Notes: generated from the sequence alone by a model not told the origin. A stretch of 64,000 bases of DNA from Panulirus ornatus (GCF_036320965.1 NC_092281.1:6691892-6755891), one strand, 5' to 3'. Shown: positions 32,134 through 44,007, counted from the stretch's first letter. Translations and numbers: made by a program.

Positions 32134-33776
32134 GAAGGAGATGGAGTGAGTATTTTGAAGGTTTGTTGAATGTGTTTGATGATAGTGTGGCAGATATAGG
32201 GTGTTTTGGTCGAGGTGGTATGCAAAGTGAGAGGGTTAGGGAAAATGATTTGGTAAACAGAGAAGAGGTAGTAAAAGCTTTGCGGAAGATGAAAGCCGGC
32301 AAGGCAGCAGGTTTGGATGGTATTGCAGTGGAATTTATTAAAAAAGGGGGTGACTGTATTATTGACTGGTTGGTAAGGTTATTTAATGTATGTATGACTC
32401 ATGGTGAGGTGCCTGAGGATTGGCGGAATGCATGCATAGTGCCATTGTACAAAGGCAAAGGGGATAAGAGTGAGTGCTCAAATTACAGAGGTATAAGTTT
32501 GTTGAGTATTCCTGTTAAATTATATGGGATGGTATTGATTGAGAGGGTGAAGGCATGTACAGAGCATCAGATTGGGGAAGAGCAGTGTGGTTTCAGAAGT
32601 GGTAGAGGATGTGTGGATCAGGTGTTTGCTTTGAAGAATGTATGTGAGAAATACTTAGAAAAGCAAATGGATTTGTATGTAGCATTTATGGATCTGGAGA
32701 AGACATATGATAGAGTTGATAGAGATGCTCTGTGGAAGGTATTAAGAATATATGATGTGGGAGGCAAGTTGTTAGAAGCAGTGAAAAGTTTTTATCGAGG
32801 ATGTAAGGCATGTGTATGTGTAGGAAGAGAGGAAAGTGATTGGTTCTCAGTGAATGTAGGTTTGCGGCAGGGGTGTGTGATGTCTCCATGGTTGTTTAAT
32901 TTGTTTATGGATGGGGTTGTTAGGGAGGTGAATGCAAGAGTTTTGGAAAGAGGGGCAAGTATGAAGTCTGTTGGGGATGAGAGAGCTTGGGAAGTGAGTC
33001 AGTTGTTGTTCGCAGATGATACAGCGCTGGTGGCTGATTCATGTGAGAAACTGCAGAAGCTGGTGACTGAGTTTGGTAAAGTGTGTGAAAGAAGAAAGTT
33101 AAGAGTAAATGTGAATAAGAGCAAGGTTATTAGGTACAGTAGGGTTGAGGGTCAAGTCAATTGGAAGGTGAGTTTGAATGGAGAAAAACTGGAGGAAGTG
33201 AAGTGTTTTAGATATCTGGGAGTGGATCTGGCAGCGGATGGAACCATGGAAGCGGAAGTGGATCATAGGGTGAGGGAGGGGGCGAAAATTCTGGGAGCCT
33301 TGAAGAATGTGTGGAAGTCGAGAACATTATCTCGGAAAGCAAAAATGGGTATGTTTGAAGGAATAGTGGTTCCAACAATGTTGTATGGTTGCGAGGCGTG
33401 GGCTATGGATAGAGTGGTGCGCAGGAGGATGGATGTGCTAGAAATGAGATGTTTGAGGACAATGTGTGGTGTGAGGTGGTTTGATCGAGTAAGTAACGTA
33501 AGGGTAAGAGAGATGTGTGGAAATAAAAAGAGCGTGGTTGAGAGAGCAGAAGAGGGTGTTTTGAAATGGTTTGGGCACATGGAGAGAATGAGTGAGGAAA
33601 GATTGACCAAGAGGATATATGTGTCGGAGGTGGAGGGAACGAGAAGTGGGAGACCAAATTGGAGGTGGAAAGATGGAGTGAAAAAGATTTTGTGTGATCG
33701 GGGCCTGAACATGCAGGAGGGTGAAAGGAGGGCAAGGAACAGAGTGAATTGGATCGATGTGGCATACCGGGGTTGA
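32130..33776 (+). CDS. LINE reverse transcriptase ORF (548 residues)
   Basis: The continuation after the frameshift. YRGISLLSIPVK, FMDLEKTYD (T for the usual A), RQGCVMSPW, FADD (33010-33021), DLAADG, WFGHMERM and SGRPNW are intact to the stop. Three substitutions unique to this copy (LSIPVK, EKTYD, YDVGG) lie in otherwise invariant places and may weaken the enzyme. Confidence 0.82.
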   Translation: MRRRWSEYFEGLLNVFDDSVADIGCFGRGGMQSERVRENDLVNREEVVKALRKMKAGKAAGLDGIAVEFIKKGGDCIIDWLVRLFNVCMTHGEVPEDWRNACIVPLYKGKGDKSECSNYRGISLLSIPVKLYGMVLIERVKACTEHQIGEEQCGFRSGRGCVDQVFALKNVCEKYLEKQMDLYVAFMDLEKTYDRVDRDALWKVLRIYDVGGKLLEAVKSFYRGCKACVCVGREESDWFSVNVGLRQGCVMSPWLFNLFMDGVVREVNARVLERGASMKSVGDERAWEVSQLLFADDTALVADSCEKLQKLVTEFGKVCERRKLRVNVNKSKVIRYSRVEGQVNWKVSLNGEKLEEVKCFRYLGVDLAADGTMEAEVDHRVREGAKILGALKNVWKSRTLSRKAKMGMFEGIVVPTMLYGCEAWAMDRVVRRRMDVLEMRCLRTMCGVRWFDRVSNVRVREMCGNKKSVVERAEEGVLKWFGHMERMSEERLTKRIYVSEVEGTRSGRPNWRWKDGVKKILCDRGLNMQEGERRARNRVNWIDVAYRG

Positions 33777-34861
33777 CGTGCTGTCAGTGGACTGAATCAG
33801 GGCATGTGAAGTGTCTGGGGTAAACCATGGAAAGCTGTGTAGGTATGTATATTTGCGTGTGTGGATGTATGTATATACATGTGTATGGGGGTGGGTTGGG
33901 CCATTTCTTTCGTCTGTTTCCTTGCGCTACCTCGCAAATGCGGGAGACAGCGGGAAAAAAAAAAAAATATTCAAACACTTCTATACTTGAAATAATCGTG
34001 GAAAATATATCATAATGCTTTCAGCTACCGATATATACTCGGTAAATATGATGCCAAGGAACAAACTGACTTCATTTAACAGCTTAACTGAATGTCATAA
34101 AGACAACTAAACATTAACACCCGATTTGTATTCAGCAGGAAAAATACTTATAACGAGTGTTTAAAGGAAATCTATTTTTCTGAGACAAATACCAAAAATT
34201 TAAGGTAATAGTTCAGGGGATTTTTCAATTCAAAAACTATTTGTTTCAAAATTGAAAGATAAGATATTCAGACACTTCTATACATGAAACAATCATTTAA
34301 CATATTATATCATAATGCTCTTAGTTACTGATTCATACCCAATAAATACACAAAGCAAAGGATCAGAAAACATTTTAGAATTGCCTTCAATTAACAGCTT
34401 AATTGACTATTGTAAAAACAACTAAACAATATTTTATCAAAAGATTTGTATTTAGCATGAAAATACTTCATATAATGAGTTTTTAAAGTAAATCTATTTT
34501 TCTGAGATAATTCCCAAAAATTGAAGGGCATTTTTTTGCTCAAAAAACTTTTTGTTTCAAAACTGAAAGATAAGATATTCAAAAACTTTTATACTTGAAA
34601 TAATCATAAAAAATATATCATAATGCTCTGAGTTACTGATACATACTTAGTAAATATGATGCAAAGGAACAGAAATATCTAAAAATCAACTTCATTTAAA
34701 AGCTTACTCAAGTGTCAATAAGAGGACTAAACATTATTTTAACACCAGATTTGTATTCAGCAGGAAAAATATTTCTTATAATGAGTTTATTAAGGACAAC
34801 TGTTTTGAGTAAAATACCAAAAATTTCTTTTAACATTCTGTTTATCCTCTGCAAAATTTAC

Positions 34862-35044
34862 CTCTGCAGGAACAAGTGTTGCATAATGATGTCTTAATGG
34901 CTGATTATTAACAAGAAGGTCAGACAGTTCTGTCTGTACACGTTTAAAGTCAAAGGTTTCGAACCAGGCCTCATACTGTGATTCTTCTCCCTCAGGATCT
35001 GTCAAGTAAGTAGCTGAATCTTGTGATATAGCATAGATAGATGC
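34862..35044 (-). CDS. BSDC1: BSDC1 exon carrying the N-terminal half of the BSD domain
   Basis: 183 bases between TTTGCAG acceptor and AGAG|GTAAAT donor on the minus strand, phase 0 at both ends. The peptide opens ASIYAISQDSATYLTDPEG and continues through EAWFETFD, ELSDLLVNNQPLRHHY and LVPAE. The LYSLQSDPATY...EPDG...FDAWL...SELLV...LY-x-x-MVPA pattern of human BSDC1 aligns without gaps. It joins the 30011-30143 exon to complete the BSD domain. Confidence 0.92.
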
Positions 35045-35699
35045 CTGCAAACAATAAAAAAGGAGATTACCTTAAAAATTTTCACTATCTGGATAGCTGT
35101 TGCATCCAAGAAAAATGATCATCACATGATCACTGGCATTGTGATTTATATCTAAAATGATGAACTACATTTTCTAGGTTTAAACACAGCTTATAAAGTC
35201 AATGTTCATTGTATAAGAAAAAAAATCTGAGAAAGACAAATAACTAAGGTGATGAATTTGTGATACACATATAGTTGTAGGGATGAAATCATGATTTTAA
35301 AGGGCTGCAAAGATTAAAATAAGGAAAATTGTCCAAGGAATTGATAATGAAGAAAAACTATACAAGTGTATAATATCACACATGATCATTCTTGTTGTTT
35401 GTTTGCTTATATGGTGTCTTCCTCACTACTTAAAACATTTCTAGATGAATGCCCTTGGACAGTCTTCCCTAATCCACTCTCTTTACACATCCATACAATT
35501 ATTCTTCTACTTTATTAATAAAATCTAAGTCACCAGACAATATTCTGCATTTTGCATTCACAACCAATGTCAACTGAGTTCAAGCCCACGCCCAAGCAGG
35601 ACTGTTCAGGTGCTATTCACGATGGAGTGCATAGAGCAAGTCAAAAACCCAATAGGTTTCCCTTCCTTATCCGGGAAGTTCCAACCAAAAAAAGCAGGA

Positions 35700-36990
35700 T
35701 TATTATGGTGTGCAGAAAATAAGAGAACACAGGGGAACATCAGTGAAGGGGGCAAATGAGGAAGTAGTAACAGGCAAAGATGAGGTGAAGAGATGAAGTG
35801 AGTAATCTGAAGGATCATCAAATGACAGGGTGGCAGATGTAGGGTGTTTGAATTGGGGAGGTAAGTCTAATGAAAAAGTCATGGCAAGTGATTTAGTAAA
35901 GGCAGAAGAGAGAAGAAACAGGTTTAAAGATATAGAAAGATAGATATACAGTGGTGAGGGAGGTAAATGCAAGGTTCTTAGAGAAAAGGGCAGTTATGTA
36001 GCTTGAAAAAGGGGGGAGAAATTATGACAGTTACTGTTTGCTAATGAAACAGCACTGGTGGAAGATTCATGTGACAAACTATAGAAGTTAGTGTCTGAGT
36101 TTGGAAGAATGCATGAAAGGGATAGTTGAGAGTAAATGTGAATAACAGCAGTCATAAGCACAGCAGAGAGATAATTTTGTTGGGAAGTGAATTTGAATGG
36201 AGAAAACTTGGAAGAAGTGAAAAGTTTTAGATATCTTGATGTGGATATGACAACAAATGGAACCATGGAATTGAAGGTGAGTCATAAGGTGGGCGAGGGA
36301 GTGTAGGTTTTGGGTGCATAAAGGAACATGTGGAACATGAAGTCACTAGGTGGGAAGGCAAAAAGGGGATCTTCAAAGGTATAGCAGTCTTAATGGTGCA
36401 CAGATGTGAGGTATAGGTATAGATTAGAATGTATGTAATAAAGTGGATGTGCTGGAAATTAAGTTTCTGAGGACAATATGTGGTGTGAGAAGGAATGATC
36501 AAGTAATCTGTGATCGAGTTAGAGAGAAGTGTTGCAATAAAAAGAGTATGGTTGAGAGAGGTGAAGAGGGTGTGCTGAAATTGCCTGGAGAATGGAAAGA
36601 ATGAGTGAGGAGAGGCTGACACATAGGATATGCATCAGAAAAGGAGGGGGCAAGGAGAATGGGGGAGATGAAATTGGAGATGGAAGGATGGAATGAAGAA
36701 GATTCTGAGTATTTGGAGCCTTAACATGCAGGAGGATAAAAGTCATGCATGGGATAGAGTCAACTGGAATGATGTGGTATACTGGAGGCATTATGCTGTT
36801 AACAGACTGAATCACGGCATATGAAAAGTACCGAGGGAAACCATGGAAAGGTCTGTGGGGCCTGGTTTTGGATATGGGTCTGGTTTTGTAGCATTACAGA
36901 TGACAGCTAGAATCAATGTAAGTAAATTAAGTCTTTTCTTTGTCTGTGACTAGCATTACCTATCTCGAACAGGAAATGGCAAACAAGCAT
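35700..36990 (+). mobile_element. Old, heavily decayed LINE copy
   Basis: Recognisable from GGGAACATCAGTGAAGGGGGCAAATG (linker) through a degraded FADD region (TTGCTAATGAAACAGCACTGG) to 3' UTR traces (GATGACAGCTAGAATC, GCATTACC...GGAAATGGC). A large deletion removes much of the fingers and palm. No frame longer than ~130 codons survives on the sense strand. Confidence 0.8.
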
Positions 36991-37019
36991 GTGGTGCAAT
37001 GGTGTTTGCAGTGCTCTTG

Positions 37020-38230
37020 TGATGGGTGATATTCAAAGCATTAGCAGGGGAGTTTAACTCGAGTTTGTACGGGAAGTCGAATTCCTGCTGGGAGTATGTC
37101 TGATACACTGGAGTTTAACTTAGTTCCTTTACCACTTTAATATGGGCTGTGAAGGGTCTCTGAACACTTTCTAATTCTGCAATTTCACTTTCCCTGTATG
37201 GTGATGTCAGAACACAGCAATATCTAATTTGTGAAAGACTAAGCACCTTGAATAATACCAACATTGGTTTTTTTTCTTCTGGATTCTGTAATGTGGCCTA
37301 AGATTAACTGGAAGTTACGTTAATACCAGGTATGTTATTTGAGTTAAGAGAATGAATTAGAGGACTGTCAAAGGAAAGAAGAAACTAGCGAGTAGTCTTC
37401 GATAAAGGGATAAAGTCTGTAGGATCCAGCCCAATATCTTTCTTCAAAAGCCAATTGATGTTTTGTCATGTTTACCGAAAGTTTGGTTGTTAGACATTAA
37501 TACTCCGAGGTTTTCATATTATTTAACCTGATTTATCATTGTATCTGTGTTTGTACATCATTCTTTGTTGTTTTCCATTTCTTTATTTTCCCCATATCAG
37601 AGGAGATGAAACCTGATCCCATTGAAAAGAATATTGTTCTACGATGCCCAGCTAAAGATTTTGTGTCTCTCAATGGCCTTTCAGCATCCTCTTGTGATGT
37701 GATTCTCATTCTTGTATTACTTACAAAGAATGATATGAAGCTTTGGCTTGTGCTTGCATCAATGTCAGATATGAGAATGGGAACAGAAAGGGTGCACATA
37801 AATTTCCTTGGGGGACAAAGTTTTATACTCTGGAGGCACTGGTGATGGTATGGTTTATGACTAAGTGTTGTGATATGTTGGATAAAAATATGAATATCCA
37901 TCTCCCAATTTTTCTGGTTATTCACGTCTTTCAAATTCTAGGAGCTATGATCCCATGGTCACATATGTCAAGTCCTTTTGCAAAGTCCTGCCCTAAAACC
38001 AAGTTGTCCTAGGATATGCAGATTGTTCAGTTCCATTAGTTCAGTCAGTTTGCCTCTTAGGACTCTTTTGAGGATTTTAATATAGTGTGATGTTAATTCT
38101 ATTGATCCATAGTTTTGGGGGGGTCTGCTTTGCTCCCACCTCTGTGGAATGAGGTGATGTGAGTTACTTTCAAGCTCCAAGAATGATACCAGAGTCAAAG
38201 ATTTTTGGGTTAGATTTAGAAAGCACAATA
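37020..38230 (-). mobile_element. Relic of a second LINE family (CR1/Daphne-like reverse transcriptase)
   Basis: Minus-strand fragments line up in RT order although broken into frames: IELTSHYIKILKRVLR and LGQLGFRAGLCKR (38228-37968), then ISDIDASTSQSFISFFVSNTRMR with a SQEDAERPLRD segment (about 37700-37800; the FADD equivalent reads FVSN), then QIRYCCVL and SEIAELESVQRPFTAHI (about 37140-37230). These match the LTSH, ISDID...FADDTR, LEYC and LEAVQRSFT motifs of CR1-group elements. Family assignment is tentative. Confidence 0.6.
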
Positions 38231-38722
38231 CACTGAATTTGCAGTCAGAGAGCTCTAAACTGGTAATAGGTATATTCTTAGAATTTAGTAGTCACAGATC
38301 TCCAGTATAAACATCTACAATCGGAAAACATCCAAAATATGAACGCCTGTGCTTTCTCCTTTGTTTTTTCCTGTGGTGTTTACACTTTTCCTGCTCTTAA
38401 AATAGCATCCAAGTGTCTAACTCCAAGCACTTCATCTATGTAATCCAAACTCTACAGGTCTATATCATAATTAGAGACAACAAAGACTTTTGTACAAGTA
38501 CAATATGTAAATGTTTTATATCGCATTAACTACATAAATGTAATATCAATTAACTGAAAACTCCCTCTGAAATGAGGGGTATATACAATCAAAAAAAATT
38601 TGAAATTCAAACAAGACAATCCTAAGGAATTGGGACTGGGACTGCCCATTTTTCCAAGTCTGACAGTACTAGTATATAAAAGAATTATACTTACTGAACA
38701 TCATATTATATAAAAAACTAAC

Positions 38723-38878
38723 CTGCAGTCTATTTAATATGACAGGCTGTTGGTTGCGAATAACAATGGCCTCTTGATCTGCATCATCTGGTGGTGGAGT
38801 GAATACTTCAGCAACATGGTTGAGGAAGCCACTCACACTTTTTTTCATGTGGTTTGCTGTGCTGTCATCTTCATCCAA
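38723..38878 (-). CDS. BSDC1: BSDC1 internal exon
   Basis: 156 bases between TTCCAG acceptor and CTGCAG|GTTAGT donor on the minus strand, phase 0 at both ends. LDEDDSTANHMKKSVSGFL and HVAEVFTPPPDDADQE align with the human MKKGLSDFLGVISDTFAPSPDK segment between the N-terminal helix and the BSD domain. Confidence 0.9.
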
Positions 38879-38879
38879 C

Positions 38880-39710
38880 TGGAACAGTGAAATAGTTCTT
38901 CAACAACACTCACCACAGTGAACTGCTTTCATTAGTCATAATTTCCAAATCTTATGGTGTGGATCAAGTATATACAGCATCTAAATTCTCCTACACACCC
39001 TCAATTCATGCCTAGTGTGTTATGAAATGTCAGCTTCCACACTTACATAAATAAATTTTGCTTTTACCCTTTGTGCACTTTGTTAGTTTGTCAAGTGAGG
39101 TCAACTTCTCTATTCACACCATATCCAAACACAATATTTTTCCATTAAAACTATTTCTCAAACTCTCCTTGAACTATTAATGTCAGCTACCTGTTTCAGA
39201 AGAATCAATGAAGCAAAGTTAATCAATCACAATATCTATAAATCTTGTATCCAATGTAAAATTCAATTTCAATACTTAATTCCTTGATAAAGTACCTATG
39301 ATCAATTTCTAACCTTACCTACTTAAAGCAACAGTAACAACTGACAAAAGTTCTGGATAAAAGTGCTCTATATAATAAAAACACTGGACAAAGTGTTGTT
39401 TTTGAACAAGTAAATATGAGTTCAATTCTAAGCTGAAATAAGGTCACTATGAAAATAACGGAGTATTTTTACAGCAAATACCTCATCCTTATTACCTCAT
39501 ATTTCTATCCCCCTGATGGAAATCATCAAGTAGAAAAGATGTATCCCTGGTCAATCCATTTTCATAACAGAAGGGACACTTTAAATGATAAAACCACCAT
39601 TACCTACTTTTACTGAATTTATACAAGAGCATAATTAGTCGTATAACTAATCACACCTATATTACAAATATCAAATCAGTAAGATAAATTTCTTTTTATT
39701 CCTTACTGCT
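38880..39710. other. BSDC1 intron, no recognisable feature
   Basis: A/T-rich unique-looking sequence with no convincing open frame or repeat. Confidence 0.5.
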
Positions 39711-39714
39711 TCAC

Positions 39715-41075
39715 ATGAAAAAACAGTCTATAGCTGTTACGTAAAGTGCATCAAAACCACAAATAATTATCCACAACAAAGCCCATACACAAATAGAATG
39801 TTCATCTTGACCACTTAAGATGCCCTGATTCATCATCAGAACATCCCCCTCCCCCCCAACTCACCTACCCATTACCCCAGTGCTACGATTCTTTATATCT
39901 AAAACAAGCCTATCACCCTCTTGAATGTTCAAGCCCTGACCCTCAAAAGCCCAACTTACTCCATCCTTCTAGCTCCTAGATCTCTGTCTCCTCCTTGTTC
40001 CCTTTGCCTCTAACAAACTAACAATACCTTCTCCAACATTTCTGACAACCTGGTCAGCATTCTCTATCACACTGCACTAGTTATCACATCTTTCTCTGAC
40101 ACTCATTTTTTATATTATCAACTTCCAAGGTTTCTCCATATATACTCAAATCCTAACTACCCTGCACTGCTAAATCTAATAACATTGCTTTAATTCACAT
40201 TTAGTCACAAGTTTCTCCTTTTATATGCTCTCCAAGATTTAGAAATCAACTTCTGCAGTTTTTCATTTACATATGCCATCAGCTCCATGTCATCAGCCAT
40301 TATTTACTGATTATTCTCCCAAGCCTCCCAACTCCTGACAGTGCAGACCTACCCCTCTCCCCAAAACCCAATTCACATAATAATCAAACAGCCATGGTGA
40401 CATCAAATACTTCTCCCATGGACCCATCTTTATGTGGAACCACTCACCCTCCTCTTTACCTAACCACATACATACCTTATTTTCTTGATAAAAACTCCTC
40501 ACTGCTAATGATAGCTTACTCCAACATCATATATTCATAAAGCATTCTACAAGGCATCTCTATCAATCATGTTGTATGCTTTCTACAGATCCATAAGTGC
40601 TACATATAGATCCTTCTGTCTCTAGATGTAAATCTCACAAAAACTCGTCAGAACAAACACCTGATTCACGCATCCCCTAACACTCCAATGAAACTATATT
40701 GTTCCTCCCCAATCTGATAGTCTGTGCATGCCACCACACCACACTCCCCTCCACAACTTACCAGCTACACTCGGCAAACTTATACATCTGTAATTCAGAC
40801 ATTCACCTCTATCCCCCTTGCCTTTACACAATAGAAATATACAAGCATTCTGACAATCCCCAGGCACCTCGCCATGATCTAAACGCACAGTGAAAAGCCT
40901 AACTAACCAATCAGCAACAAAGTCATCCCCTTTTCTAAGAAATTCAACTACAATACCATCTCCTCAGCTGTCTTGCCACATTTCATTTCATGCAAGGCTT
41001 TCACCACCTCATCTCTTTTCACCAAACCTCTTGCCAAGACTTACTTCATATACCACCCTGACCTAAACATCCACA
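39715..41075 (-). mobile_element. Old, heavily decayed LINE copy
   Basis: Read on the minus strand, degraded versions of the RT fingers (GGAACAATATAG..., DHGEVPGDCQNACI), the QGC motif region (KMGPWEKYLMSPWLF), and the 3' UTR (ACAGCTATAGACTG) occur in the right order. Frames are short (60-65 codons). Confidence 0.75.
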
Positions 41076-41434
41076 CATTTTTAGGTATACAAAAGGTAAA
41101 ACCACCTTAGCCCATGCTCTGCCTATCTTCCATCTACAATCTGCTGTATAACCTTCCTATGATATCCTAATACCCAAACTAGCAAGAAAGAGCAACTTCC
41201 ATCACTGCCACAACTACTGTCGCTCGCAATGGCTTGCTGCTTGATACTCAATTTACAAAAGTGTGTGGTGATGACTGTTTTAAATTGGCAAAAATCTATC
41301 AAAACAGGTATCTGCAAACAATTATATAGAAAATGTAGAAGCCAGATCTGTTGAAGGAAAAAATAGTCCCTCCACTTTCTAGCACTACATTCAATCTGAA
41401 ATATTTCACAACAAAAATTTGTTTTACTATTCAC

Positions 41435-41563
41435 CCTGAGTTTTTCCTTGAGCGTATTAGCTGTTGTAGATACGACTGATGATGCCTCCTCAGTCACAAC
41501 TTTGGCAAACTCATCTATGTCCTTTTTTACAAACTCTAAAACTTCTGTTGATTGTGACACCAC
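41435..41563 (-). CDS. BSDC1: BSDC1 internal exon, N-terminal helical region
   Basis: 129 bases between TTGCAG acceptor and CTCAGG|GTGAAT donor on the minus strand, phase 0 at both ends. SQSTEVLEFVKKDIDEFAK and TANTLKEKLR correspond to SSEALEFMKRDLTEFTQVV and ASVVKEKL of human BSDC1. Confidence 0.9.
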
Positions 41564-42510
41564 CTGCAATGAAAAAATCCATCTTACTTGAACAACTGCA
41601 AAACAAATTTCACACTAAGAAGCATCAGTCAGTCAGTCATATATCAAGCTACCTATTCCCAATACATCCCATTATAAGGTGGTGATATTTGTGTGAAAAT
41701 GTCAAATTAGCCTGAAACATAAGCAAAATGCCAAAACTGAGGATATACATTCGAAAAGCACTTTAAATATTGCTTGGTCCTAAGACCAAATTTAAAACCT
41801 GTGAGTTCTGACAGTAAGAGTATTATCTGAGAATAAATCAATATGTGGCAAAATACTGTAATATCTATAATTTACTCCATGACACAAAGGCTATTCAGTC
41901 AAAATATCAACTTTATGCTCAAAAATATCAAACTCCATGCACAAAATAAAAATATATCAATTGCAATGTACTGAATAAAATCTAGTCTAAATCAAAGCCA
42001 TATAAACAGAATATAAAGAACAAAGCAAAACAAGACACAGATAATTTGAGAAAAACACATAAAGTGAATAAGTAGAATCAACTTTCCACTTTCAAAAAGA
42101 CAGCTGTTGTAAAAGCATCCAAAATTTAAGTATTACATTGTATTCCTTACTGTGGCCACATCTACTTGCCTCTAACCTTCTACATGAATTTCTAATCTTT
42201 CATTCTTCGTTTCCCATTCCCCATCCCCACCAACATAGGTTTATCATGTTCCCATTCAAGCAAGTAAGAGTAAATACATTACAGCCACAGTTTACAATGA
42301 TCCTATGATATAATAAAACAGAAATAAAAAAAAACCTGTCCACTCTGACACTTGGTCCTAAAAGAAAGGCACACCAATACATCAAAAATATCATAATCAT
42401 ATATCTACTTGAGTATTCAATCTTACAAAAATTGAAAAGAATAATTACCAACAGCACAATCAAGCATGGGATATTAGCAAATATCAAACCTACAGACATT
42501 TATGGCTTAC

Positions 42511-42562
42511 CTTATCTCTTGCACTCTGAATCCAGCCCCACCAACTCCCATCACCTCCGCTT
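42511..42562 (-). CDS. BSDC1: BSDC1 most upstream exon seen (tryptophan motif); start codon exon not found
   Basis: 52 bases between CCTACAG acceptor and GATAAG|GTAAGC donor on the minus strand. The reading SGGDGSWWGWIQSARDK matches the GWWRSWLQ...VKEK start of human BSDC1. The exon leaves in phase 0, as the next exon requires. It enters with one base completing a codon, so the upstream exon must end two bases into a codon. Confidence 0.8.
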
Positions 42563-42564
42563 CT

Positions 42565-42920
42565 GTAGGAGTTTACAAGATACTGTACTTGCTTGAAGCA
42601 ATATAATTCTAAAAATCACATTTACTCTTAATAATGACTAAAATATATGATTTATGGGAAATACATTAACTGATATACTTATAACTAAGAAAAATTATAC
42701 AAACCAACATATCATAACAATAAACATGCTAACTAAGAGTAAGAAGTGCTAACAAAACTGAAAGATATATAATTAGTTCAGGTATATACTGCATATCTGA
42801 TGGCTTATTATCAATACAGCACTTGGATTACAATCATCCAAATGTTGCATTAACATGACTATATTTCAAGATTCACCCAAAAAACACTAAGCTACATAAC
42901 ATATAAACAAATTATCATTA
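42565..42920. other. BSDC1 intron or upstream region, no recognisable feature
   Basis: A/T-rich, no motif or repeat recognised. Confidence 0.4.
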
Positions 42921-42924
42921 TTTT

Positions 42925-43985
42925 TTTCATTATCATCCTTGATCACTGTTTCCCACATCAGCGAGGTAGCTCCACGAAACAGACGAAGAACAGTCCATCC
43001 ACTCATATACTAATAAATATACATAAATGCCCATACATGCACATATACATAAATATACATATAAGTATCAACATATATACATATACATATGCATATATAC
43101 ACACGTGCATATTCATACTTGCTTGCCTTTATCCATTCCTGGTGCCACCCCGCCACACAGAAAACAGCACTGCTGTCCCTTACTTCAGTGATGTGGCACC
43201 AGGAAAACAGACAAAAAAGGCCACATTTGTTCACACTCAGTCTCTAGCTGTCATGTGTAATGCACCAAAACCACAGCTCCCTATCCATATACAGGCCCCT
43301 AAGGCCTTTCCATGGTTTACCCCAGACATTTCACATGCCCTGGTTCAGTCCACTGATAGCACATCGACCCCAGTATACCACATCATTTCAATTCACTCTA
43401 TTCCTTGCACACCTCTCACCCTCCTGTATGTTTAGGCCCTGATTGCTCAAAATCTTTTTCACTCCAACTTTTCACCTCCAATTTGGTCTCCTGCTTCTCC
43501 CTGTGTATACCCTCTCTTTAAATCAGGTATTTCCAATCACCGTCCCTTTTCAGCACACAACTCAACAAGCTATTCACCACTTCCATTCATAATACAATAC
43601 TAAATACCCCATGACACCCAGTTGCACCCCTTAACTTTATAGCATTAATACTTGGTCTCTTACATCAAAATTGCTGATCCATTCACTCAGCTGTTCCCAA
43701 ACACTTGCTTCTCATGATCTTTCTTCTCTTGGGCAAGGGCATATGCACTAATAATCACCCATCTCTTGCCATCCACTTTCATTACACTTTCACACACTCC
43801 CATAACTCATGCTTCAGTAGTGCTATTCCTTCCTTCACTCCTGTCACCTCACCTACCCCTGATTAACTCCTAAGAGCCATTCTTGCTCTTTTTGAGCTTT
43901 ATTTCACTCACAGCCAGAACATCCAGGTATCTTTCCATAAACATACTACCTATCTCTCCTCTCTTATCATTTTGATTACATCCTG
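42925..43985 (-). mobile_element. Old LINE copy with large internal deletion
   Basis: The + strand starts at the LINE terminus (CACTGTTTCCCACATCAGCGAGGTAGC), continues through a full long 3' UTR and the last RT codons to about 43495, then jumps directly into endonuclease sequence (GTATTTCCAATCACC; CTCATGATCTTTCTTCTC; ATAATCACCCATCTC). The whole RT is missing between. Confidence 0.8.
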
Positions 43986-44007
43986 CAAGGCACTTCTATT
44001 CCAACTT

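Larger units (their letters stand above)
31283..33967 (+). mobile_element. LINE copy inserted in the ~310-bp array; partial endonuclease plus full RT
   Basis: Starts in the endonuclease (VEGIIGIHGVF region) and keeps NTWFKKRD, DYVLIDRR and SDHY, the linker and the complete RT. The only coding lesion I see is a 1-base loss near 32115 (GATAACAGTAGTGG where others have GATAACAAGTAGTGG). The 3' UTR is the short form. Flanking monomer sequence identifies the insertion site precisely, with a few target bases (about AAG) lost. Confidence 0.93.
30813..34830. repeat. Tandem array of ~310-bp monomers, split by a LINE insertion
   Basis: Monomers begin at the motif AGATTTGTATTCAGCA: about 30813, 31127 (interrupted at 31283), 34113, 34430 and 34737 (partial). 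Each contains AATGAGTTT...AAAGGAAA, CCAAAAATTGAAGG, GAAAGATAAGATATTCAAACACTTCTATACTTGAAATAATC, and CTTCATTTAACAGCTTAA. Spacing between starts is about 307-317 bases. The second monomer is cut by the LINE at 31283-33967 and resumes at ATATTCAAACAC. The last monomer ends about 30 bases from a BSDC1 exon. The array lies wholly within one BSDC1 intron. Confidence 0.85.

Noticed and set aside
37606..37845. 79-codon plus-strand frame at 37.6 kb
   Set aside because: The opposite strand carries the ordered CR1-type RT motifs, so this is a shadow of the relic.
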